NCBI GenBank assembly: GCA_038524795.1
Contig: JBCBIJ010000006.1
Coordinates: 62,001-126,000 of the forward strand
Direction of reading: 5' to 3'
Origin: CALBPI01 sp038524795
GTDB taxonomy: Bacteria; Pseudomonadota; Gammaproteobacteria; Steroidobacterales; Woeseiaceae
DNA: 64,000 bases
Under the pieces are notes generated by a model that was not told the DNA's origin, searched no databases, and saw only the letters and a list, made by a program, of their open reading frames with translations. Positions within the stretch are counted from its first letter, which is position 1. Each line of letters begins with the position of its first letter. Of this stretch, positions 52,753 through 59,866 are shown piece by piece. The translations under genes were made by a program, and so were the position numbers.

Positions 52753-53492
52753 GCTACGCACAAGCCAAGAGCTCGGGCGCGGCCAGCGCCTCGGAGCAAC
52801 TCATTAACGACAATCTTGTGCTCGTGAAGCGCATTGCGCATCACATCCTCGCCAAGCTGCCCGCAAGCATCGAGCTCGACGATCTCGTGCAAGCCGGCAT
52901 GCTCGGACTCATCGAGGCGGCGGCACACTATGACGAGAGCCGCGGGGCGAGCTTTGAGACCTACGCGGGGATCCGCATTCGGGGCGCGATCCTTGATGAG
53001 GTGCGTAAGTCCGACTGGACACCGCGCTCCGTGCACCGGCGTTACCGCAGCATCACGGAGGGCATCTCTGAGCTTCAGTCCGAGCTCGGTCGCCACCCCA
53101 GCGACCAGGAGATCGCCGACCATCTCGACATGCCGCTCGAGGAATACCACGACGTATTGCGCGACTCGGCGAGCTGCCGGTTGTTCAGTCTCGAGCAGCC
53201 CTACACCGACTCGGACCGATCCCGCGAAATCGCATCGGCCGACCACGCGGAGCCCGAAGATGCGCTCGAGGAAATCCAGTTCACGGACCGACTCGAGGGT
53301 GCCATCTCGAAACTGCCCGAGCGCGAACGCCTCGTGTTGTCGCTCTACTACCAGCGCGATATGAACCTCAAGGAGGTGGGCATGATTTTGGGCGTCAGTG
53401 AATCCCGCGTCTGCCAGATCCACGGGCAGGCGTTGCTGCGGCTCAAATCACGTCTTGGCGACTACGCCGACTACCTGGGAGACAAGCTGTGA
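52749..53492 (+). CDS. fliA: FliA, sigma28 factor
   Basis: 247 residues. Region 2 (DLVQAGMLGLIEAAAHYDESRGASFETYAGIRIRGAILDEVRKSDWTPRSVHR), region 3 and region 4 (LPERERLVLSLYYQRDMNLKEVGMILGVSESRVCQIHGQALLRLKSRL) are all present. It transcribes fliC, flgMN and other late genes, and is held by FlgM. Four-base overlap with fleN (ATGA). Confidence 0.97.
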   Translation: MSYAQAKSSGAASASEQLINDNLVLVKRIAHHILAKLPASIELDDLVQAGMLGLIEAAAHYDESRGASFETYAGIRIRGAILDEVRKSDWTPRSVHRRYRSITEGISELQSELGRHPSDQEIADHLDMPLEEYHDVLRDSASCRLFSLEQPYTDSDRSREIASADHAEPEDALEEIQFTDRLEGAISKLPERERLVLSLYYQRDMNLKEVGMILGVSESRVCQIHGQALLRLKSRLGDYADYLGDKL

Positions 53493-53890
53493 CTGTCCAA
53501 ACGCTGACTTACCCAGGCGCGCTGGCCGTGGTGTTCGCCTTCATGTTTATCGTCACGTTCACGACTTTGCTCGGGGTACGCCGCCGGCTGCACGAGCAGG
53601 ATGGCAACTTGCGCCGGCTAGCCGAGCTTGTAGCAGCGCGCGGCGATGCAGGCGCTGATCTTGCGGCGCCCGGCCTTGGCCGCGTCGAGCAGGAGCTCGA
53701 CAGCGTCAACGCCCGATTGCAAGAACTCGTCCAGGCCCAGCTTGAACAATGCAAGATTTCCAGCCCGCGGTCGCTAACAGATGCGGCGGGCTGTGCACGG
53801 GAGGGGCTCCCGGCCGAGGAAATCGCACGACGGTGCGGCGTTTCGACCGGTGAAGCCGAGTTGCTTGTACGACTCCACGGCCCGCAGTAG
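53489..53890 (+). CDS. DUF2802 membrane protein
   Basis: 133 residues from a GTG overlapping the fliA stop (GTGA). One N-terminal membrane segment (about residues 11-29) is followed by a coiled coil (GRVEQELDSVNARLQELVQAQLEQ) and a helix-turn-helix-like end (LPAEEIARRCGVSTGEAELLVRLHGPQ), the DUF2802 pattern. Related proteins occur beside flagellar and chemotaxis genes in Pseudomonas; function is unknown. Confidence 0.75.
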   Translation: MTVQTLTYPGALAVVFAFMFIVTFTTLLGVRRRLHEQDGNLRRLAELVAARGDAGADLAAPGLGRVEQELDSVNARLQELVQAQLEQCKISSPRSLTDAAGCAREGLPAEEIARRCGVSTGEAELLVRLHGPQ

Positions 53891-53917
53891 ACAGAACAGA
53901 GTATTTGGAGACCCGAT

Positions 53918-54757
53918 ATGGTCAACCAGGAAAGCATGGCGTTTTTGCAGCTTCTTTCGAAGGAGCTGACGCTGGGGCAGATTCGACTGCCATCGTTTCC
54001 CGACGCCGTGATCCAGATTCGCGACGCGCTTGAGCAAGAGGATTGCGATATCAATCGCATTACAGAGCTCGCCAGTCTTGAGAGCGTGCTCGCCTCGCGT
54101 CTTATGCAGTCGGCCAATTCCGCCTTCTACAATTCGACGAATCGAACCATCAGCGACCTCAAGCAAGCCGTCATGCGGCTTGGTCTTAACGAGGTGCGCA
54201 ACATGGCCATCGCGCTGGCCGTCGAGCAGATCTTCATCGCCCAGGAACACCCGGCTATTGCCAAGGACCTCGCGGTCCTGTGGCGGCGCAGTATTGCGAT
54301 GTCATCGGTGGCCTACGTGCTCGCGGGCGAGTGCAGCAAGGTGTCGCCCGAACAGGCGTTTCTCTGCGGCCTACTTCACGAGATCGGCAAGCTCTACATG
54401 ATCACCAAGGCCACGGAATTTCCGGGCATGCGTGTCGATATGCTGGCGCGCAGCGACGACCCCGATACCTGGCACCCGCAAATCGGTCGTTGCATTGTTG
54501 AGGACTGGGGCTTCGACGAGGTGATCGCCCAGACGATGGAGCCGATCGAGCACTTCAAGGACATCGCGGGTGGCGACGTGCACCTCGTTGACGTAGTTTA
54601 CGGCGCGGAAATCGTGTGTTCTGCAACGGATGAGGCGCCCGTTGACTTCGAACACGGTTGCCTGGTCAAGCTTGGCGTCGACGAAGAGCGTCTCGCCCAC
54701 ATGGAACCCCGCATCGGGGAACGCATGCAGGCGATGATGCAGTCGCTGTCGAGTTAA
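53918..54757 (+). CDS. HDOD domain protein
   Basis: 279 residues with an HDOD domain from about residue 20 to 220 (LPSFPDAVIQIRDALEQEDCDINRITELASLESVLASRLMQSANSAFYN and FLCGLLHEIGKLYMI, where HEIGK resembles an HD motif). HDOD proteins are non-catalytic scaffolds in signalling and sometimes motility control. It lies 27 bases after the DUF2802 gene with a GGAG ribosome site and may be cotranscribed. It is convergent with the pilZ gene. Confidence 0.85.
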   Translation: MVNQESMAFLQLLSKELTLGQIRLPSFPDAVIQIRDALEQEDCDINRITELASLESVLASRLMQSANSAFYNSTNRTISDLKQAVMRLGLNEVRNMAIALAVEQIFIAQEHPAIAKDLAVLWRRSIAMSSVAYVLAGECSKVSPEQAFLCGLLHEIGKLYMITKATEFPGMRVDMLARSDDPDTWHPQIGRCIVEDWGFDEVIAQTMEPIEHFKDIAGGDVHLVDVVYGAEIVCSATDEAPVDFEHGCLVKLGVDEERLAHMEPRIGERMQAMMQSLSS

Positions 54758-54784
54758 CCGATCTATGCGCGACCGCGCGGAATC

Positions 54785-55408
54785 TCAATCGTCCATACTG
54801 AGCCTGCGCATGCGCAGGCTTTCGCTTTCGCGCTGGAACAGGTGCTTGATGAGCAGTTCCGACTCGGCCTCACTGAAGCCCACGAACTCGGCTGCGACGC
54901 CGTAGCGACCGTGCACACTCTCGTTGAGGGGCGGCGGCGTCCGTCGAACCACAGCCGCCGTCTCGAGATAGTGGCGATCCGCTGTCAGCAACACCTGTAG
55001 AAAGACCTTGCTGCCTTCCTCAATGTGCACATCATAATCAAATCGAAGGCCCGTGGCGCCGATCTCGCAGGTCGCCGCTTCGCCACTGGTCAGACGGGTC
55101 ATGGCCGCCTGGCGCTCGGGCTGCTCCTCGAATAACAGGCTCAATTTTTCGTTGAGCGCTGACAGGCACTCACGTACCGGCAACGACGCGTTGCCCAGCA
55201 GCGTAAAGGCTTCCTGGAATCGGTTCTCCAGGTTAACGAGGCGCGCATGATTGCCGAATGCGCTGGGCTGTTGCAGTGAGCGAGACTCAAGTACAGCGGC
55301 GTATTCCGAGTCCGTGAGTACACGGACCTCGATAAACGCCTGCTCTCGAATACGGAAGGAGCGGCGCATTTCGCGCTCGCCCTGACTCATGTTGGCCTGG
55401 TCTGTCAT
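54785..55408 (-). CDS. atypical PilZ-like protein in the stator operon
   Basis: 207 residues. The RRSFR segment (residues 15-19) matches the PilZ RxxxR arginine motif, but the later (D/N)xSxxG motif reads EIGATG, so c-di-GMP binding is uncertain. A helical stretch (about 58-105) separates the arginine motif from the beta part (CEIGATGLRFDYDVHIEEGSKVFLQVLLTADRHYLETAAVVRRTPPP; GVAAEFVGFSEAESELLIKHLFQRE). It starts 11 bases after motB and is likely cotranscribed with the stator. Confidence 0.7.
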   Translation of the reverse strand: MTDQANMSQGEREMRRSFRIREQAFIEVRVLTDSEYAAVLESRSLQQPSAFGNHARLVNLENRFQEAFTLLGNASLPVRECLSALNEKLSLLFEEQPERQAAMTRLTSGEAATCEIGATGLRFDYDVHIEEGSKVFLQVLLTADRHYLETAAVVRRTPPPLNESVHGRYGVAAEFVGFSEAESELLIKHLFQRESESLRMRRLSMDD

Positions 55409-55419
55409 GGTGTCACTCC

Positions 55420-56313
55420 CTACGGTGCGGGCGCTTCCTGCGTCCCGGTCTCGTTGCTCAAGTCTCTGCGTGTTGCCTCGCGCGGCAACAGGACGTCATC
55501 GGCGCTGATGACATTGGGCGAGTCCCAGTCCTTGCCGATCACGATACGAATGTCGACACGGCGATTGGCGGCGCGACCCTCGGCCGTGTCGTTTTCCGCG
55601 CGTGGTTGTGTGTCTGCGTGGCCTGTCACCGTGAATCGGCGGGGTTCGAGCTCGGCGTTGCCCAAGAGCAGCTGCGCGACCGATACCGCACGTCCCGTCG
55701 AGAGCTCCCAGTTGGAGCGGAAACGCGACGTCGAGATCGGCACGTTGTCGGTGTGGCCTGCGACGTCGATCCGACCGTTGGACGAGGTCAGCAGGTTGGC
55801 GATTTTGCTCAGCGTGGGTTTAAACGTCTGACGCACGGTGGCGTCACCTGAGCCGAACGACGCTTTCTCCAGGACGTGGATGACGACCTTGTCCTGTTCC
55901 GTCACCACGGCCAGGGCACCGTCCTGGATCTCGGCCTCGAGCGCACGGCGGATGCGCTCCGCTTCGCGCTCAAGCTCGTCGTTGTCTTCTTCCTCATCGA
56001 ATTCGAGCGTGTTCTGGTTCGAGTCGATGGTGAACTGGCGTACATCGTTGATGAGCGTCGGCTGCGGCTTACCTGGGCTGAACTCCCGGGCGATGACGCT
56101 CGTGCCCTTGGGAATCGTGCGCGCCTCGATTTCGGCCTGGACACCAAACGCGTTCTTGACCGAGCCCGACAGCTCTTTAAATTTCTGCGCGTCCATCTCA
56201 GAGAACGCGAGCAGCAGCACGAAGAAACACATAAGCAGCGTCATGAGGTCGGCGAAGGTCATCACCCATGCCGGGACGCCACCGCCTTCTTCTGCTTTGG
56301 GTGCCTCTTCCAT
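55420..56313 (-). CDS. motB: MotB/PomB-type stator protein
   Basis: 297 residues. The membrane segment VPAWVMTFADLMTLLMCFFVLLLAFSEMDAQKFKE contains the ion-binding Asp (D22) and resembles sodium-driven PomB of Vibrio. A linker with an acidic patch (LEFDEEEDNDELEREAERIRRAL) leads to the OmpA-like peptidoglycan-binding domain (NGRIDVAGHTDNVPI, SNWELSTGRAVSVAQLLL). It starts 13 bases after motA. Sodium use is inferred from similarity. Confidence 0.95.
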   Translation of the reverse strand: MEEAPKAEEGGGVPAWVMTFADLMTLLMCFFVLLLAFSEMDAQKFKELSGSVKNAFGVQAEIEARTIPKGTSVIAREFSPGKPQPTLINDVRQFTIDSNQNTLEFDEEEDNDELEREAERIRRALEAEIQDGALAVVTEQDKVVIHVLEKASFGSGDATVRQTFKPTLSKIANLLTSSNGRIDVAGHTDNVPISTSRFRSNWELSTGRAVSVAQLLLGNAELEPRRFTVTGHADTQPRAENDTAEGRAANRRVDIRIVIGKDWDSPNVISADDVLLPREATRRDLSNETGTQEAPAP

Positions 56314-56326
56314 CAGCGGTCAGCCC

Positions 56327-57091
56327 TTACGCTTCGGCTTCTTCTTTGGTGCGCGCCGACTTGGGCAGGTAGGCCTCGAGCATGCTCGCGATAACGCGCG
56401 GGTTCTGGCCTTCCTGTATGCCCAGCAGGGCGTCGATGATGAGCCGCTTTCTGTCTTTTTCCTCGCCGCTGCGCAGCGAGAGCTTGTCCGCAATCGGCAA
56501 GGCAAACATGTTGGCGAGGATGGCGCCGTAGAGCGTTGTAAGAAGCGCGACGGCCATGGCCGGACCAATCTGTTTGGGGTCATCCATGTTCGAGAGCATC
56601 TGTACGAGACCGATGAGCGTCCCGATCATGCCCATGGCCGGGCCGACGTCACCGATGGCCTTGAAGATGTTCTGGCCTTCTTCGTGACGCTGCACCGTCA
56701 GCTGCATGTCCTTGATGAGCATGTCACGCACGATCTCGGGCTGATGCCCGTCGATGAGCAGGTTGACGCCTGATTGCATGAACTCGTCGTTGATCTCGGC
56801 TTCCTCGAGCGCAAGGATTCCGCCCTGGCGCGCGGCCTTGGCCAGTTCCACGGCCTTCTCGATGAGCTCCTGCGGTGTTGCGAGCTTGAACATGAAGGCC
56901 TTGACGGCGACTTTCGCGGCACCCAGGAATTGTCCGAGCGAGAACTTCATCATCGTCACGAGGAAGGTCCCCGCGAACACCACGGTCAGCGAGGGCACGT
57001 TGATGAACGTGGAGATGGAGCCGCCCATGAAGATGGACGCGAAAATCACGCCGAAGGCGCCAATCAGCCCGATCAGGGTAGCGAGGTCCAA
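56327..57091 (-). CDS. motA: MotA/PomA-type stator protein
   Basis: 254 residues with four membrane segments. The start MDLATLIGLIGAFGVIFASIFMGGS and DVGPAMGMIGTLIGLVQML resemble PomA. The start is a TTG with GGAGGAAGG upstream; the family N terminus begins exactly there. A TAAAGTTC block lies 86 bases before the start, but no good sigma28 -10 follows at the right spacing, so the promoter is unclear. Confidence 0.95.
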   Translation of the reverse strand: MDLATLIGLIGAFGVIFASIFMGGSISTFINVPSLTVVFAGTFLVTMMKFSLGQFLGAAKVAVKAFMFKLATPQELIEKAVELAKAARQGGILALEEAEINDEFMQSGVNLLIDGHQPEIVRDMLIKDMQLTVQRHEEGQNIFKAIGDVGPAMGMIGTLIGLVQMLSNMDDPKQIGPAMAVALLTTLYGAILANMFALPIADKLSLRSGEEKDRKRLIIDALLGIQEGQNPRVIASMLEAYLPKSARTKEEAEA

Positions 57092-57233
57092 GAGCCTTCC
57101 TCCGAGTTAGTCTGCGGCTGCACGGGCGGCTACGCGATGCGCAGTCCACCACCCGTGATGGCGTCCGCGGACGGCAGAACTTTAGTGTTTCGGGAGCGCC
57201 AGAGACGTCTTCGAGACGCCTAAAGCGCGGTGT

Positions 57234-58355
57234 TTATGCGGCTTCCGGGATTTCCACGCGAACGCGGTCGCGGCCTTCGCGTTTGGCGCGGTAGAGCGCC
57301 CGATCGGCACGCAACAGAACGGTCTCCACAGTGTCGCTCGGCATGAGCTCTGTGAGACCGGCTGAGCAGGTCACGATGCGATCCTTGCCCGCGTAGGGAA
57401 TCTTGACCGTGGAGCGCACGGTGTCGAGGAAGCGTTCCACGAGTGGCTTGGCGGCTTCTACATCCACATCCGCAAGGATCAGGGCGAATTCCTCGCCGCC
57501 GTAGCGGGCAACGAGATCCGAGCGGCGTACGAAGGTGCGGGCCAGGCAGTCGGCCACGGAGCGCAGGATGTCGTCACCCGCGGCGTGGCCGTACTCGTCG
57601 TTGATCGATTTGAAGTTGTCGAGGTCGAGCATGACGATCGTGGTCGGTTGGCGCAGCAGGAAATTCAGCGCCACGGCCTGTTGCAGGCCCGTGTCGAAGG
57701 CGCCGCGGTTGTAGGCGTCGGTCAGCGGGTCGCGCTTCAGGTCCTCGCGGGCGACGGCGAGGTCGCGCCGCAGGCTCATCATTCGAGCATTCGACTGTGA
57801 CAGCTGCGCTTCGAACTGACGGCGCTGCTCGTTAAAGGCTTGGACGACCGTAGTAATGGCCGTGGCCAGTGCGCTTCGGATATCGGCAACGCTGCCCGTG
57901 TCGGCGGCGCGCTCGACATCGCCCAGGCTCGAGCGAACTGCGGTTTCTGTGAGCGCTTCACGCGTGGCCACCGAACGCAGGCCAACGGCCAGGTCCTCGA
58001 CGAGCAGGCGGTAGTTGCGGAGCCGCTCCTCAACAAACTCGGCCTCCTGCTGTCGGCGCTCGGTGTAAAAGCGTCGGACGCGGCCCCACTCGCGCTGGCC
58101 ATCGTCGCTCTTGGAGATGCCTTCGTCCTCAATGCCCGCGCCCGTGGCGACGTGGCGTGCGTAGAGCGCACAACGGTCGGGAAATCCTTCGATTTCTTCC
58201 TCGAGCTCAAACGAAAACTCGCCCATCGTGCGTAGTACGGTCGATAGCGTGTCGAGGCTTCCGTCGAGCAGGCTGACGTCGCCGCCGCCCTGGCCGCCGC
58301 CCGCCGCTGCAGTGGCTGGGCGCTTACGGCCGGTAATCTTGTCCAGCAGGCTCAT
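57234..58355 (-). CDS. diguanylate cyclase (GGDEF) with helical N-terminal domain
   Basis: 373 residues. The N-terminal 220 residues are mostly helical with no recognised sensor fold. The GGDEF domain runs from about 220 (DPLTDAYNRGAFDTGLQQAVAL) with the active signature RYGGEEF, so c-di-GMP synthesis is likely. No RxxD inhibitory site was identified with confidence. The ATG at 58355 follows a good sigma28 promoter, putting the enzyme in the late flagellar regulon. The next gene on this strand is motA. Confidence 0.9.
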   Translation of the reverse strand: MSLLDKITGRKRPATAAAGGGQGGGDVSLLDGSLDTLSTVLRTMGEFSFELEEEIEGFPDRCALYARHVATGAGIEDEGISKSDDGQREWGRVRRFYTERRQQEAEFVEERLRNYRLLVEDLAVGLRSVATREALTETAVRSSLGDVERAADTGSVADIRSALATAITTVVQAFNEQRRQFEAQLSQSNARMMSLRRDLAVAREDLKRDPLTDAYNRGAFDTGLQQAVALNFLLRQPTTIVMLDLDNFKSINDEYGHAAGDDILRSVADCLARTFVRRSDLVARYGGEEFALILADVDVEAAKPLVERFLDTVRSTVKIPYAGKDRIVTCSAGLTELMPSDTVETVLLRADRALYRAKREGRDRVRVEIPEAA

Positions 58356-58394
58356 GCCTTGCGTCCTTGCGTAGCGCGTGTCCCGGTCGCCTGT

Positions 58395-58421
58395 GTAGCG
58401 GCCTTGAGGCACGCAACTTTA
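58395..58421 (-). promoter_or_regulatory. sigma28 (FliA) promoter of the diguanylate cyclase gene
   Basis: On the minus strand TAAAGTTG, 11 bases, GCCGCTAC. It has the same spacing and nearly the same -10 as the flgM promoter (GCCGCTAA), and ends 40 bases before the cyclase ATG. Confidence 0.8.
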
Positions 58422-58480
58422 GTTCACGTTGGCGTTGCGGTACGCTCGCCGCGTGCCTGCTAAGCCGCTCGGATGATCCT

Positions 58481-59803
58481 TTGACCGCCCCGATTCTCGT
58501 CATCGACGACGACCGTGATCGCGCGCAGGCGCTGGTGGATCTCATTTCCTTTTTTGACGTGCCCCGCGTTATCGCGGCTGGCGTTCAGGACTGGCGCGAT
58601 GCGCTTGAAGGTGCCAGTCCCTGTGCGGTGGTGATGGCGGGTGCGGGCCTCGGCGAGTCGGCGCCGCTACGCAGCGCCTTGCCCGAGGCTGCGCTCGTTG
58701 CCGTGGGCGCGCCCACAAACGCTGCCGAGCCCGATGTCGAGACGCTTGAATGGCCCGTGCGCCTTGATGCGCTGGGAACGCTCATCGAGCGTGTGACAGG
58801 TGCAGGCTTCGGGGCGACGCACGTTGAGCCTGGCGGCGCTGCATTTATCGGCCAAAGCGCGGCGAGCGCCCGTATCCGAGACATCATCGCGCGTGTCGCG
58901 CCCTCAGCGGCGACCGTACTGGTGACGGGTGAATCGGGGACCGGCAAGGAGGTCGTGGCCAGCGAGATTCACCATCAGTCGGACCGCGGGGGCCAGTTTG
59001 TGGCCGTCAATTGCGGTGCCATTCCCGACGATCTGCTGGAGAGCGAGCTGTTCGGCCACGAGAAGGGGGCGTTTACTGGCGCCACGTCGGCCCGCAAAGG
59101 TCGGTTCGAGCAGGCCAACGGCGGCACGTTGTTTCTCGACGAGATTGGTGACATGCCGGCGGCGATGCAGGTCAAGTTGCTACGGGTCTTGCAGGAGCGT
59201 GTGGTGGAGCGCGTAGGCGCCGTTAAGAGTGTGCCCGTCGATGTCCGGGTCATTGCGGCAACACACCGCGACCTGGCCGAAGCGATCCAGAACGGTCGGT
59301 TTCGGGAAGACCTTTATTACCGACTCAACGTCGTCGAAATCGATTTGCCGCCGCTGCGCGAGCGGCGTGACGATGTTCAGCCGCTGCTTGAGGAAATGGT
59401 GCGCCGGATCGAGGCGCGGCACGATACGGGCGTCAGCTTCTCGGACGACGCGCTGGCGCTGCTCATTGACCATGACTGGCCCGGCAATGTTCGCGAGTTG
59501 GCCAATCTCGTGGAGCGCCTCATGGTGCTCAAACCCCACGGGCGCATTGTTCCTGAAGACCTGCCACAGGAAATCAGCGGCATCGAGCCGCCGGAGGCAG
59601 CGGCACCCGCGGCACCCGCGGCACCGGTGGCCATTGAGATGCCCGAGGAGGGCGTCGACCTGAAGGCGCACATCGCCGAGGTGGAGCGCCGGTTCATCGC
59701 TGATGCGCTGGCGCAGTGCGACGGTGTGGTGGCACAGGCCGCCAAGCGCCTGGGCATGCAGCGCACGACGCTCGTCGAGAAGATCAAGCGTTACGGTTTG
59801 TAA
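58481..59803 (+). CDS. second FleQ-like sigma54 activator
   Basis: 440 residues from a TTG (GGATG upstream). The N-terminal receiver-like domain starts LVIDDDRDRAQALVDLISFF but has no phosphoacceptor. The AAA+ domain has GESGTGKE, GAFTGA and LFLDEIGD; the C-terminal helix-turn-helix is DGVVAQAAKRLGMQRTTLVEKIKRYGL, close to the FleQ tail. A Pro/Ala linker with repeated AAP lies at about 375-390. It is a FleQ paralogue outside the fleQSR locus; its targets are unknown. It is followed by the terminator at 59815. Confidence 0.9.
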   Translation: MTAPILVIDDDRDRAQALVDLISFFDVPRVIAAGVQDWRDALEGASPCAVVMAGAGLGESAPLRSALPEAALVAVGAPTNAAEPDVETLEWPVRLDALGTLIERVTGAGFGATHVEPGGAAFIGQSAASARIRDIIARVAPSAATVLVTGESGTGKEVVASEIHHQSDRGGQFVAVNCGAIPDDLLESELFGHEKGAFTGATSARKGRFEQANGGTLFLDEIGDMPAAMQVKLLRVLQERVVERVGAVKSVPVDVRVIAATHRDLAEAIQNGRFREDLYYRLNVVEIDLPPLRERRDDVQPLLEEMVRRIEARHDTGVSFSDDALALLIDHDWPGNVRELANLVERLMVLKPHGRIVPEDLPQEISGIEPPEAAAPAAPAAPVAIEMPEEGVDLKAHIAEVERRFIADALAQCDGVVAQAAKRLGMQRTTLVEKIKRYGL

Positions 59804-59814
59804 GCAAAAAAAAA

Positions 59815-59840
59815 GCCGGGAGCTCGTAAGAGCTCCCGGC
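59815..59840. terminator. strong intrinsic terminator
   Basis: Perfect 11-bp stem GCCGGGAGCTC / GAGCTCCCGGC with a 4-base loop. On the minus strand it is followed by a run of T's (nine A's precede it on plus), so it ends the TonB-dependent receptor transcript; it can also fold after the plus-strand activator gene. Confidence 0.93.
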
Positions 59841-59866
59841 CTCTACTGTGGCGTTGTCAGATTGAC

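Noticed and set aside
57158..57184. TAAAGTTC upstream of motA as a sigma28 promoter
   Set aside because: The -35 block is excellent, but at N11 spacing the -10 reads GACGCCAT, only half matching GCCGMTAA. The promoter of motA is left unassigned.
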